5,895 nt of DNA, taken from NCBI GenBank assembly GCA_030835875.1, contig JAURQY010000072.1:1-5895 (forward strand), given 5' to 3'. The stretch is from Nitriliruptorales bacterium (GTDB taxonomy: Bacteria > Actinomycetota > Nitriliruptoria > Nitriliruptorales > Nitriliruptoraceae). Both the position numbers and the translations under genes were made by a program. This document shows positions 1-4,959 of this stretch, piece by piece. The notes under the pieces are model-generated. The model worked only from the letters and a program-made list of their open reading frames with translations. It was not told the DNA's origin and made no database searches. Within the stretch, counting starts at the first letter, position 1; every line of letters begins with the position of its first letter.

Positions 1-456
1 CACGAGGTCGAGCGCGTCCGCGCCCTCGAGCAGCGCCACATGGTCGCGCGGCTCATCGATGCCGTCGAGCATCGGCCGCTCGCCGACGAGGCGCACGACG
101 ACCCCGTCACCCTCCTCGCCGTCGGGCGCATCGGGGTGCGGAAGGTTCGGGATGCGCGAGAACGCGTCGTGCTGCGCGGCCTCCGCGGTGTCCCGCTCCA
201 CCTCGAGCGCGGCGACCCGCTCCTTGAGGACCGCAGCCTCCGCGATCGCCGCCTCGCGCTCCTCGGGGGGGCGGTTCCCGATCGACTTCGACGCCGCCTT
301 CTGCTCCGCGCGCGCCGCATCGACCGCGATAATCGCCGCTCGGCGCGCCGCGTCGAGCGCACGGAGCCGTCCGAGCGTCGCCGCATCGACCCCACGACGC
401 GCGAGCGCCGCCGCGGTCGCGTCGGGCTCGTCGGTGAGGAGGCGTGGATCGATCAT
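1..456 (-). CDS. serS: Seryl-tRNA synthetase, N-terminal part (cut by window edge)
   Basis: Charges tRNA-Ser with serine in the cytoplasm; class II aminoacyl-tRNA synthetase. The reverse strand is open for 152 codons from ATG 456-454 to the window edge. The protein begins MIDPRLLTDEPD, the usual SerRS opening. A charged Ala/Glu/Arg-rich stretch at about residues 25-95 fits the antiparallel coiled-coil arm that grips the long variable arm of tRNA-Ser. At about residues 103-115 comes IPNLPHPDAPDG, the conserved link between arm and catalytic core, followed by a GERPML...PRDHVALLEG segment that matches the family's G-x-P...DH-x-x-L region. Catalytic motifs 1-3 lie outside the window. The ATG has no Shine-Dalgarno sequence, but a TANNNT hexamer lies 7 bases upstream, which suggests a leaderless mRNA. 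Its cognate tRNA-Ser(GCT) lies about 3.4 kb away on the same strand, across the btu operon. The identification is firm. Confidence 0.95.
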   Translation of the reverse strand, partial: MIDPRLLTDEPDATAAALARRGVDAATLGRLRALDAARRAAIIAVDAARAEQKAASKSIGNRPPEEREAAIAEAAVLKERVAALEVERDTAEAAQHDAFSRIPNLPHPDAPDGEEGDGVVVRLVGERPMLDGIDEPRDHVALLEGADALDLV

Positions 457-463
457 GCGCGGC

Positions 464-469
464 AGGCTA
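464..469 (-). promoter_or_regulatory. Candidate -10 box for a leaderless serS transcript
   Basis: On the minus strand the hexamer TAGCCT (TANNNT type) is separated from the serS ATG by exactly 7 bases. Transcription would then begin at or within a base or two of the start codon. No purine-rich ribosome binding site occurs between it and the ATG, which fits a leaderless message, a common arrangement in Actinobacteria. No convincing -35 box is visible. Inferred from sequence only. Confidence 0.4.
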
Positions 470-507
470 ACCGCGCGCCCGTTGCCGCCCAGCGCGGACG
501 CCTCCGC

Positions 508-513
508 TAGTGT
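508..513 (+). promoter_or_regulatory. Candidate -10 box for the riboswitch-btuFCD transcript
   Basis: TAGTGT fits the actinobacterial TANNNT -10 pattern and lies just before the riboswitch aptamer, so RNA would start near 520, at about the first aptamer helix. A TTGCCG at 482-487 resembles a -35 box, but the 20-base spacer is too long, so only the -10 is proposed. The site is divergent from the serS promoter, with about 40 bases between the two -10 boxes. Confidence 0.3.
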
Positions 514-626
514 CCGGCGGGCAGGTGCACGGTCGAAGTCCGGTGGGATCCCGGCACTGACCCGCAACGGTGGTCCGCCCGCGACGCCCGGAGAGGCGTA
601 CGAGGCGGCGAGTCCGGTCGAACCGC
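514..626 (+). promoter_or_regulatory. Cobalamin (adenosylcobalamin-type) riboswitch aptamer
   Basis: RNA leader that binds cobalamin and lowers expression of the genes downstream. The conserved core is visible in order. GAAGTCCGGTGGGATCCCGG at 535-554 is the P4/P5 element (family pattern GAA..CGGTG.aAt.CCGG). CACTGACCCGCAACGGTGG at 555-573 matches the B12-box pattern C-x-G-x-CCCGC-A-AC-x-GT. A variable GC-rich hairpin region follows, and GAGTCCGG...ACCG at about 610-625 corresponds to the family's closing GAGYC.GG....CC segment. The 5' strand of the closing helices (GGTGCAC, 524-530) is less certain, so the left boundary is approximate. Position 119 bases ahead of a lipoprotein-permease-ATPase operon of the BtuFCD class fits the known distribution of this riboswitch (Rfam cobalamin family). 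Confidence 0.87.
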
Positions 627-673
627 GTTCCTCGCGAACCGCACAGACCCTCGAGGACATGGGGTCGGTTCGA
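618..673 (+). promoter_or_regulatory. Linker with two competing CGAACCG copies
   Basis: The heptamer CGAACCG occurs twice, at 619-625 (inside the aptamer's closing segment) and at 635-641. Its complement CGGTTCG is at 666-672. The downstream copy can therefore pair with either upstream one, to 8 bp with the first (618-625 with 666-673). A separate GACCC/GGGTC hairpin (646-650 with 662-666) would share base 666. This looks like part of the expression platform linking aptamer state to the downstream switch. The pairings are seen in the sequence; their role is inferred. Confidence 0.35.
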
Positions 674-683
674 ACGGTGTGAC

Positions 684-741
684 GGGACCGGTGTGTCCCC
701 ACCCACCTGACGCGCCTCCCGGTCCCCGACGACCAGGAGGC
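684..741 (+). promoter_or_regulatory. Riboswitch expression platform: SD sequestor and antisequestor
   Basis: The btuF Shine-Dalgarno AGGAGG (735-740) is buried in a hairpin. GCCTCC (714-719) pairs with GGAGGC (736-741), then after one C-A mismatch GGTC (721-724) pairs with GACC (731-734), leaving a 6-base loop. That is 10 base pairs in all. Upstream, GGGACCGG (684-691) is perfectly complementary to CCGGTCCC (719-726), which overlaps the sequestor's 5' arm and loop, so the two helices exclude each other. The first hairpin would block btuF translation and the second would free the site. This is translational control by a B12 riboswitch, with no U-tract and hence no sign of a transcription terminator. 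The base pairing is seen; the switching is inferred. Confidence 0.65.
735..740 (+). promoter_or_regulatory. Shine-Dalgarno site of btuF
   Basis: A perfect AGGAGG lies 4 bases before ATG 745. It fixes the btuF start there rather than at an in-frame upstream GTG or ATG-like codon at 679. Starting at 679 would also put 22 proline-rich residues ahead of the signal peptide. The site sits in the 3' arm of the sequestor hairpin. Confidence 0.85.
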
Positions 742-744
742 AGC

Positions 745-1737
745 ATGCGAACCGCATCCTCCCGGCTCGTCGTGGCCGTCATCCTGTCGACGTCGCTCAT
801 CGCCGCAGCCTGCGGCAGCGACGCCGACACCGCCACCGAGTCGGAACCCACCACCAGCACGCCGGCCCCGGAGCCGGCACCCGCCGAGGGGCCGGACGCC
901 GGCTTCCCCGTGACGCTCGACGTGTACGGCACGCCGTTCACGCTCGACGCCCGCCCCGAGCGCATCGTCTCGCTCTCCCCGTCCGCGACCGAGGGGCTCT
1001 TCGCCGTCGGCGCGGGCCCGCAGGTCATCGCCGCGGACGAGTACTCGAACTTCCCTGCCGAGGCGCCGACGACGGACCTCAGCGGCTTCACGCCGAACGT
1101 CGAGGCGATCGTCGCCTACGACCCGGACCTCGTCGTCGTGTCCTACGACCCGGGCGACCTCGTCGCGTCGCTCGAGGCGACGGGCGTCCCGGTCCTGATC
1201 CTCGACGCCGCCGTCGACCTCGCCGACGTGATGCGTCAGCTCACCATCCTCGGCGATCTGACGGGCAACGCGGGGACCGCGGCCGAGGTCGTCGCCTCGC
1301 TCGAGGCGCGCATCGACGAGGCCGTCGCGTCCGCACCCGAGCTCGACGAGCCGCTGACGTACTTCCACCTGCTCGACGAGACGCTCTTCACCGTGACGTC
1401 GACGACGTTCATCGGATCGGTGTACGGGCTCTTCAGGCTCGAGAACGTCGCGGACGCGGCCGACCCCGACGGCGAGGCGTTCGGCTACCCACAGCTGTCG
1501 GCCGAGTACCTCGTCGAGGCCGATCCGGACCTCGTGTTCCTCGCGAGCGGTGACGCCGCGTCGTTCGCCGAGCTGCCGGTCCTCGGCGAGCTCCGTGCCG
1601 TGAGCGAGGACGGCGTCGTCACCCTCGCCCCCGACGTGTCCTCGCGCTGGGGTCCGCGCATCGTCGACTTCGTCGAGCAGATCGCCGAGGCCATCACGCG
1701 GCTCGCTGCGGCCGGCGCGCTGGTCCCCGCCGCATGA
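745..1737 (+). CDS. btuF: Cobalamin-binding lipoprotein of ABC importer (BtuF-like)
   Basis: Substrate-binding protein of a type II ABC importer, 330 residues, anchored to the outer face of the membrane by lipid. The N-terminus has MRTASSR, a hydrophobic core (8-22) and a lipobox ending AAAC with the acceptor Cys at 23. A Ser/Thr/Pro/Glu-rich tether follows (24-52). The mature domain has the Peripla_BP_2 (class III cluster) opening ARPERIVSLSPSATEGLFAVG at about 69-89. Later come the family-typical DPDLVVVS stretch and, near the C-terminus, a second DPDLVFLAS in the other lobe. A long helix links the lobes. The start is set by the perfect Shine-Dalgarno site. It is first gene of the operon and lies under a cobalamin riboswitch, which is the main argument for corrinoid over haem or siderophore. 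The fold and role are firm and the substrate is probable. The stop overlaps an ATG (ATGA, 1734-1737) in a different frame from btuC. Confidence 0.9.
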   Translation: MRTASSRLVVAVILSTSLIAAACGSDADTATESEPTTSTPAPEPAPAEGPDAGFPVTLDVYGTPFTLDARPERIVSLSPSATEGLFAVGAGPQVIAADEYSNFPAEAPTTDLSGFTPNVEAIVAYDPDLVVVSYDPGDLVASLEATGVPVLILDAAVDLADVMRQLTILGDLTGNAGTAAEVVASLEARIDEAVASAPELDEPLTYFHLLDETLFTVTSTTFIGSVYGLFRLENVADAADPDGEAFGYPQLSAEYLVEADPDLVFLASGDAASFAELPVLGELRAVSEDGVVTLAPDVSSRWGPRIVDFVEQIAEAITRLAAAGALVPAA

Positions 1738-1883
1738 GCGTCCCGGTCGCGGCGGCACCGCGGAGCGCATCACGGTCGACGACCGTGACCGCGTGGTGCC
1801 GCCGCGACCGAGGGATCTCACCGTCGGGCTCGTCGCGCTCGGCGTCGTCGCGGCCATCGGTGCCGCGCTCGCCGGCCTCGTGA
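1734..1883 (+). other. ATGA-coupled 49-codon frame overlapping the start of btuC
   Basis: The ATG that overlaps the btuF stop (ATGA) opens a frame starting MSVPVAAAPRSAS, which ends at TGA 1881-1883 inside btuC but in another frame. Its first 20 or so codons have G/C third positions and look like an ordinary permease N-terminus; after about 1793 it becomes Arg/Ser-rich shadow sequence. Two readings are possible. It may be a short coupling ORF whose translation opens the 1744-1810 hairpin. Alternatively it is the true btuC start, separated from the rest by a one-base indel (real or error). No slippery heptamer for programmed -1 frameshifting is evident. Confidence 0.25.
1744..1810 (+). promoter_or_regulatory. 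Very strong two-part hairpin at the btuF-btuC junction
   Basis: The 16 bases at 1744-1759 are the exact reverse complement of 1795-1810, and the pairing continues as G-T, C-G, G-C to 1762/1792. Inside it a second stem pairs TCACGGTC (1770-1777) with GACCGTGA (1781-1788) around a 3-base loop. It begins 6 bases after the btuF stop and contains the GTG codons proposed as btuC starts. In RNA it should be very stable. It has no U-tract, so a classic terminator is unlikely. Protection of the btuF message, or damping of btuC relative to btuF, as seen between binding-protein and permease genes in other ABC operons, are plausible roles. Confidence 0.7.
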
Positions 1884-2833
1884 GCGGTCCGGTCACGATC
1901 CCGGCCGGCGACGTCGTCGCGGCGCTGATCGACCGGCTGCCGTTCGTCAGCGTCGAGCACGGCCTGAGCACGACGTCGACGACGATCCTGTTCGACATCC
2001 GTGCGCCGCGCGTCATCCTCGGCCTCGCCGTCGGTGCGCTGCTCGCCGGGTCGGGTGCGTCCTACCAGGGCGTGTTCCGCAACCCGCTCGCCGACCCCTA
2101 CCTGCTCGGCGTCGCGGCCGGTGCCGGGCTCGGCGCGACGCTCGCGATCGTGACCGGCACGGCGCGGCTCGGTGCAGGGTTCGTGCTGCCCGCCGCCGCG
2201 TTCGCCGGTGCGATCCTCGCCGTGCTCGCCACCGCGGGCCTGAGCCTCCGACGCGGCCGGCCGGGCGGGCCCGCGGCGCTCATCCTCGCCGGGGTCGCCG
2301 TCGCGGCGCTGCTCGCCGCCGTCCAGACCTACCTGCTGCAGCGGCACGCCGACTCGCTGCGTGTCGTCTACGGCTGGCTGCTCGGGCGGCTGTCGACGGT
2401 CGGCTGGGCGGAGGTCCGCATCGTGCTGCCCATCCTCGTCGTGAGCGCCGCGGTCCTGATCCTCGCCGCCGGTGCGATCGACGTGCTGGCCGTCGGGGAC
2501 GAGGAGGCGACGACGCTCGGGATCCGCCCCGGGCTCACGCGGGCGCTCGTGCTGGCGGTCGCCTCGCTCGCGACCGCGACCGCCGTGTCGGTGAGCGGGC
2601 TCATCGGCTTCGTCGGCCTGATCGTCCCCCACGGGGTCCGGCTGATCGCCGGCACGCGCAACCGACGCGTCATCCCGCTGTCGATGCTGCTCGGTGCCGC
2701 GTTCCTGACGCTCACCGACCTCGTCGCGCGCACGGTGCAGGCGCCGGCGGAGCTGCCGATCGGCGTCATCACCGCGTTCGTCGGCGCACCCGCGTTCCTG
2801 CTCATCCTCCGCTCGCAGCAGGCACGCGCATGA
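1793..2833 (+). CDS. btuC: Cobalamin ABC importer permease (BtuC/FecCD family)
   Basis: Integral membrane subunit, expected to form a homodimer with about ten helices per subunit and pass corrinoid from BtuF to the cytoplasm. From GTG 1793 it is 346 residues, a normal length. The first helix spans about 10-30. The FecCD hallmark runs from IRAPRVILGL (69-78) through YQGVFRNPLADPYLLGV (91-107), followed by Gly/Ala-rich helices. Near the C-terminus GLIGFVGLIVPH (269-280), then GVRL, is the cytoplasmic coupling region that meets the ATPase, followed by helices with LPIGVITAFVGAPAF. The start is uncertain. GTG 1793 and GTG 1796 are the only in-frame starts before helix 1, neither has a ribosome binding site, and both lie in the hairpin's 3' arm. 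See the ATGA-coupled frame at 1734 for the alternative. The stop overlaps the btuD ATG by 4 bases (ATGA), which implies translational coupling. Confidence 0.88.
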   Translation: MVPPRPRDLTVGLVALGVVAAIGAALAGLVSGPVTIPAGDVVAALIDRLPFVSVEHGLSTTSTTILFDIRAPRVILGLAVGALLAGSGASYQGVFRNPLADPYLLGVAAGAGLGATLAIVTGTARLGAGFVLPAAAFAGAILAVLATAGLSLRRGRPGGPAALILAGVAVAALLAAVQTYLLQRHADSLRVVYGWLLGRLSTVGWAEVRIVLPILVVSAAVLILAAGAIDVLAVGDEEATTLGIRPGLTRALVLAVASLATATAVSVSGLIGFVGLIVPHGVRLIAGTRNRRVIPLSMLLGAAFLTLTDLVARTVQAPAELPIGVITAFVGAPAFLLILRSQQARA

Positions 2834-3708
2834 GCGGCGTCTCCCCGATCGCCCTCGCTGCACGTGACATCACGGTGACGCTCGGTGGTGCGCGCGTGCT
2901 CGAGGGCATCGACCTCACGGTCGTCGAGGGCGAGTGGCTCGCGCTGCTCGGCCCGAACGGTGCGGGGAAGACGACGCTCGTCCGCGCGCTGTCGGGGACC
3001 GTGCGCCACGCGGGCAGTGTCACCTTCGGCGACGGCAGCGTCACGGGCGACGGCGCGCAGGGCCTGCGCGGCCCACGCGGACGCGCGCGTCGGATCGCCG
3101 TCGTGCCGCAGACCCCCGTCATCCCGCCCGGGATCACCGCGTTCGAGTACGTGCTGCTCGGGCGCAGCGCGCACCAGGGCCTGCGCCTGTCCGCGTCGCT
3201 CGACGACCGTCGGCGCAGCCTCGCCGTGCTGCAGCGGCTCGACCTCGAGCCGTTCGTCGACCGTGACCTCGCGACGCTCTCGGGCGGTGAGCGGCAGCGC
3301 GTCGTGCTCGCACGCGCGCTCGTCGCCGACGCACCGGTGCTCGTGCTCGACGAGCCGACGGCGGCGCTCGACCTCGGCCACCAGTTCGAGATCCTCGAGC
3401 TGCTCGCGGATCTCCAGCAGGAGCGCGGGCTCACGGTCGTGACGACGCTGCACGACCTCGGTGTCGCCGGACAGTTCGGCGACCGGCTCGCGGTGCTGCA
3501 CGGCGGTCGGCTCGTCGCGCACGGGACCCCCGCCGAGGTGCTCACCCCCGACGCGATCGGACGCTGGTGGGGTGTCGACGCGACGTGCACGGTCGACGCG
3601 GGGGGGCGTGTCGACGTGACGGTCCGACGCCGGCGGACGGACGCGTCTCCGGCCGGAGCCCCGGTCACGACACCCGCGGACGACGCGACCCCGGCATCGG
3701 GCCGCTGA
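2830..3708 (+). CDS. btuD: Cobalamin ABC importer ATP-binding subunit (BtuD/FecE type)
   Basis: Cytoplasmic ATPase that dimerises and drives the BtuC channel. It has 292 residues, and all the motifs needed for ATP hydrolysis are intact. These are Walker A GPNGAGKTT (41-49), Q-loop Gln94 in VVPQTP, signature LSGGERQR (150-157), Walker B VLVLDEP (170-176) with catalytic Glu175, D-loop ALD (180-182) and the switch His208 in TTLHD. ITAFEYVLLGR (102-112) is typical of the iron-siderophore/haem/B12 ATPase subfamily. After the core, the last 40 or so residues are Arg-, Ala-, Pro- and Thr-rich and probably disordered, which is longer than in minimal family members. The ATG overlaps the btuC stop as ATGA, and no strong Shine-Dalgarno site precedes it, so coupled translation is likely. 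The family is certain; the substrate rests on the riboswitch. Confidence 0.92.
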   Translation: MSGVSPIALAARDITVTLGGARVLEGIDLTVVEGEWLALLGPNGAGKTTLVRALSGTVRHAGSVTFGDGSVTGDGAQGLRGPRGRARRIAVVPQTPVIPPGITAFEYVLLGRSAHQGLRLSASLDDRRRSLAVLQRLDLEPFVDRDLATLSGGERQRVVLARALVADAPVLVLDEPTAALDLGHQFEILELLADLQQERGLTVVTTLHDLGVAGQFGDRLAVLHGGRLVAHGTPAEVLTPDAIGRWWGVDATCTVDAGGRVDVTVRRRRTDASPAGAPVTTPADDATPASGR

Positions 3709-3729
3709 GGCCGTCCACCGGGGTCGTGT
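3683..3729. terminator. GC-rich hairpin over the btuD stop; possible two-way terminator
   Basis: ACGCGACCCCGG (3683-3694) pairs with CCGGGGTCGTGT (3718-3729) over 12 bp with one G-T wobble. An inner GGCC/GGCC stem (3700-3703 with 3709-3712) closes a 5-base loop. The btuD TGA (3706-3708) lies in the apical loop, and the outer stem ends 5 bases from the 3' end of tRNA-Arg. It sits between convergent transcripts and could end either one. No U-run follows on either strand, so it would be a non-canonical terminator or a Rho-assisted 3' stabiliser. Confidence 0.45.
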
Positions 3730-3733
3730 GCCG

Positions 3734-3808
3734 CGCGCGGGGAGGGATTTGAACCCCCGGCCGCCTGATCCGTAGTCAGGTGCTCTATCCGGACTGAGCT
3801 ACCCGCGC
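3734..3808 (-). tRNA. tRNA-Arg (anticodon ACG)
   Basis: A 75-base cloverleaf on the minus strand. Acceptor GCGCGGG (5' end at 3808) pairs with CCCGCGC. The D stem is GCTC/GAGC, and A20 in the D loop is an arginine identity base. The anticodon stem CCTGA/TCAGG encloses CTACGGA, giving anticodon ACG at 3773-3771. The variable loop has 5 bases. The T arm is GGGGG-TTCAAAT-CCCTC with one G-T pair. The discriminator is G and no CCA is encoded. A34 should be edited to inosine by TadA to read CGU, CGC and CGA. It lies 24 bases downstream of tRNA-Ser, probably in one precursor. Confidence 0.96.
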
Positions 3809-3832
3809 AGGTCGTTGTTCGGTTGTCACCGG

Positions 3833-3922
3833 CGGAGGCTGAGGGATTTGAACCCTCGAGGGGGACATGCCCCCAACGGGATTAGCAATCCCGCGCCATA
3901 GACCAGACTAGGCGAAGCCTCC
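3833..3922 (-). tRNA. tRNA-Ser (anticodon GCT)
   Basis: A 90-base class II tRNA on the minus strand. Acceptor GGAGGCT (5' end at 3922) pairs with AGCCTCC. The anticodon stem CGGGA/TCCCG encloses TTGCTAA, giving anticodon GCT at 3886-3884, which reads AGC and AGU. The long variable arm has a GGGGG/CCCCC stem, the main feature recognised by seryl-tRNA synthetase. The T arm is GAGGG-TTCAAAT-CCCTC. The discriminator is G and no CCA is encoded. It starts 54 bases after the pheA stop, so it may be cotranscribed with pheA or have its own promoter; none was convincing. Confidence 0.96.
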
Positions 3923-3976
3923 AGGCGCTCGCCGCGCCCGGGGGACGACGACGACGCGCGGAGGGTACCAGTGGCG

Positions 3977-4921
3977 TCAGGACCCCGGCACGGCCCGTCC
4001 ACGCCACTCGGCGACCCACGCGGCGGCGGCGCGGTACGCGGCGTCGTCGTGCTCGATGCGCTCGGCCTCGGCACGCTGGCGCGCCCCTGAACGGCGGTAT
4101 GAGCCGAGCAGCCGCACGTCGCGCTGGGTGCGCTTGACGGTCGCGAGCGCATCGCCGACACGCTCGTCGCTGAGGTGCCCCTCGACGTCGACGAAGAAGC
4201 AGTACTCGCCGAGCTCCGTCTTCGTCGGACGCGACTCGATCTTCGTGAGGTTGAGCTCACGCGCCGCGAAGATCTCGAGCAGCTGGAGCAGCGCACCCGG
4301 ACGGTTCGTGTCGATGAACACGACGAGCGAGGTCTTGTCCCAGCCGGTCGGCGCGGGGACGTGGTCGCCGACCATGACGAAGCGCGTCATGTTGCCCGCC
4401 CGGTCCGCGAGACCCTCCGCGAGCACCGCGAGCCCGTACCGCTCGGCGGCCAGCGGGTTCACAATCGCCGCGTGCAGCGTCCCGAGCTCGGCGACCTCCT
4501 CCGCAGCGCGCGCGGTCGACGCGGAGGCGAGCTGCTCGACGTTCGGCAGGTGCTCGGCGAGCCATCGGCGCGAGGAGCCGAGCGCGACGACGTGGGAGCG
4601 GACGCTCACCAGCGTGTCGAGCGTGGTGCCCGGCAGCGCGGCGAGCACGAGGTTGACGGGGAGCTCGAGCTCGCCGTGGATGAGGAGGTCGGTGTCGAAC
4701 GCGAGGGCGTCGAGCGTCGCGGTCACCGAACCCTCGAGCGTGTTCTCGATCGGTACGACCCCGCGCGCGGCCTCGCCACGCTCGACGGTGCGGAACACCT
4801 CGAGCACGTCACGGCAGGCGAGCAGCGACGTGTCGTCACCGAGGTGGAGCATGCGCGCGGCCGTCTCGGTGAACGTGCCCGCCGGCCCGAGGTAGGCGAC
4901 GCGGTCCTGGTCCTGCGACAT
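3977..4921 (-). CDS. pheA: Prephenate dehydratase with ACT domain
   Basis: Converts prephenate to phenylpyruvate, the committed step of phenylalanine synthesis, in the cytoplasm. It is the monofunctional form (314 residues), with no chorismate mutase domain. GPAGTFTE (12-19) opens the catalytic domain, VPIENTLEGSV (56-66) is the conserved substrate-site segment, and TRF (179-181), after GNM, holds the essential Thr. The C-terminal ACT domain (about 197-275) has both phenylalanine-sensing motifs, GALL (209-212) and ESRP (229-232), so feedback inhibition by phenylalanine is expected. The segment often written SHPQALAQC is here SHVVALGSS (109-117), within what I would expect for actinobacterial forms. 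ATG 4921 follows AGGGAG by 4 bases (4931-4926), which supports this start. About 40 Arg/Ala-rich residues follow the ACT domain. It lies 38 bases downstream of the DUF4446 gene, likely in one operon. Confidence 0.95.
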   Translation of the reverse strand: MSQDQDRVAYLGPAGTFTETAARMLHLGDDTSLLACRDVLEVFRTVERGEAARGVVPIENTLEGSVTATLDALAFDTDLLIHGELELPVNLVLAALPGTTLDTLVSVRSHVVALGSSRRWLAEHLPNVEQLASASTARAAEEVAELGTLHAAIVNPLAAERYGLAVLAEGLADRAGNMTRFVMVGDHVPAPTGWDKTSLVVFIDTNRPGALLQLLEIFAARELNLTKIESRPTKTELGEYCFFVDVEGHLSDERVGDALATVKRTQRDVRLLGSYRRSGARQRAEAERIEHDDAAYRAAAAWVAEWRGRAVPGS

Positions 4922-4959
4922 GATGCTCCCTCTCCGCCGCGTCAGCGCGGCGCGTCGTG

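Noticed and set aside
40..682. Plus-strand open frames across serS and the riboswitch
   Set aside because: The minus strand encodes the SerRS N-terminus and the rest is structured RNA leader. The translations are Arg- and Ser-rich with no motif.
679..744. A 22-residue N-terminal extension of BtuF starting at 679
   Set aside because: It would be proline-rich and placed before the signal peptide, and it would cover the riboswitch platform. The perfect AGGAGG supports ATG 745.
1694..3668. Long minus-strand open frames (up to 389 codons) opposite btuC and btuD
   Set aside because: They are Arg/Asp/Glu- or Ser/Arg-rich low-complexity translations lying antisense to clear transporter genes, which is typical shadow coding in very GC-rich DNA. 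None has a family motif.
3734..3760. tRNA-Arg 3' end as an integration (att) site for the btu cassette
   Set aside because: No direct repeat of the tRNA 3' end was found near the other edge of the cassette (457-744), and no integrase is present. The GGTTCGAAC at 668-675 resembles a T loop only by chance and belongs to the riboswitch leader.
3809..3832. Separate promoter for tRNA-Arg (TGACAA on the minus strand)
   Set aside because: It resembles a -35 box, but the 24-base spacer leaves no room for a -10 box before the tRNA. Processing from a shared precursor with tRNA-Ser is more likely.
3923..3976. tRNA-Ser promoter and pheA terminator in the 54-base gap
   Set aside because: TACCCT (minus strand, 3967-3962) could be a -10 box, but no -35 is placed correctly. 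The CCGCGC/GCGCGG repeat (3932-3937 with 3956-3961) has only 6 bp, an 18-base loop and no U-tract. Both are too weak to annotate.
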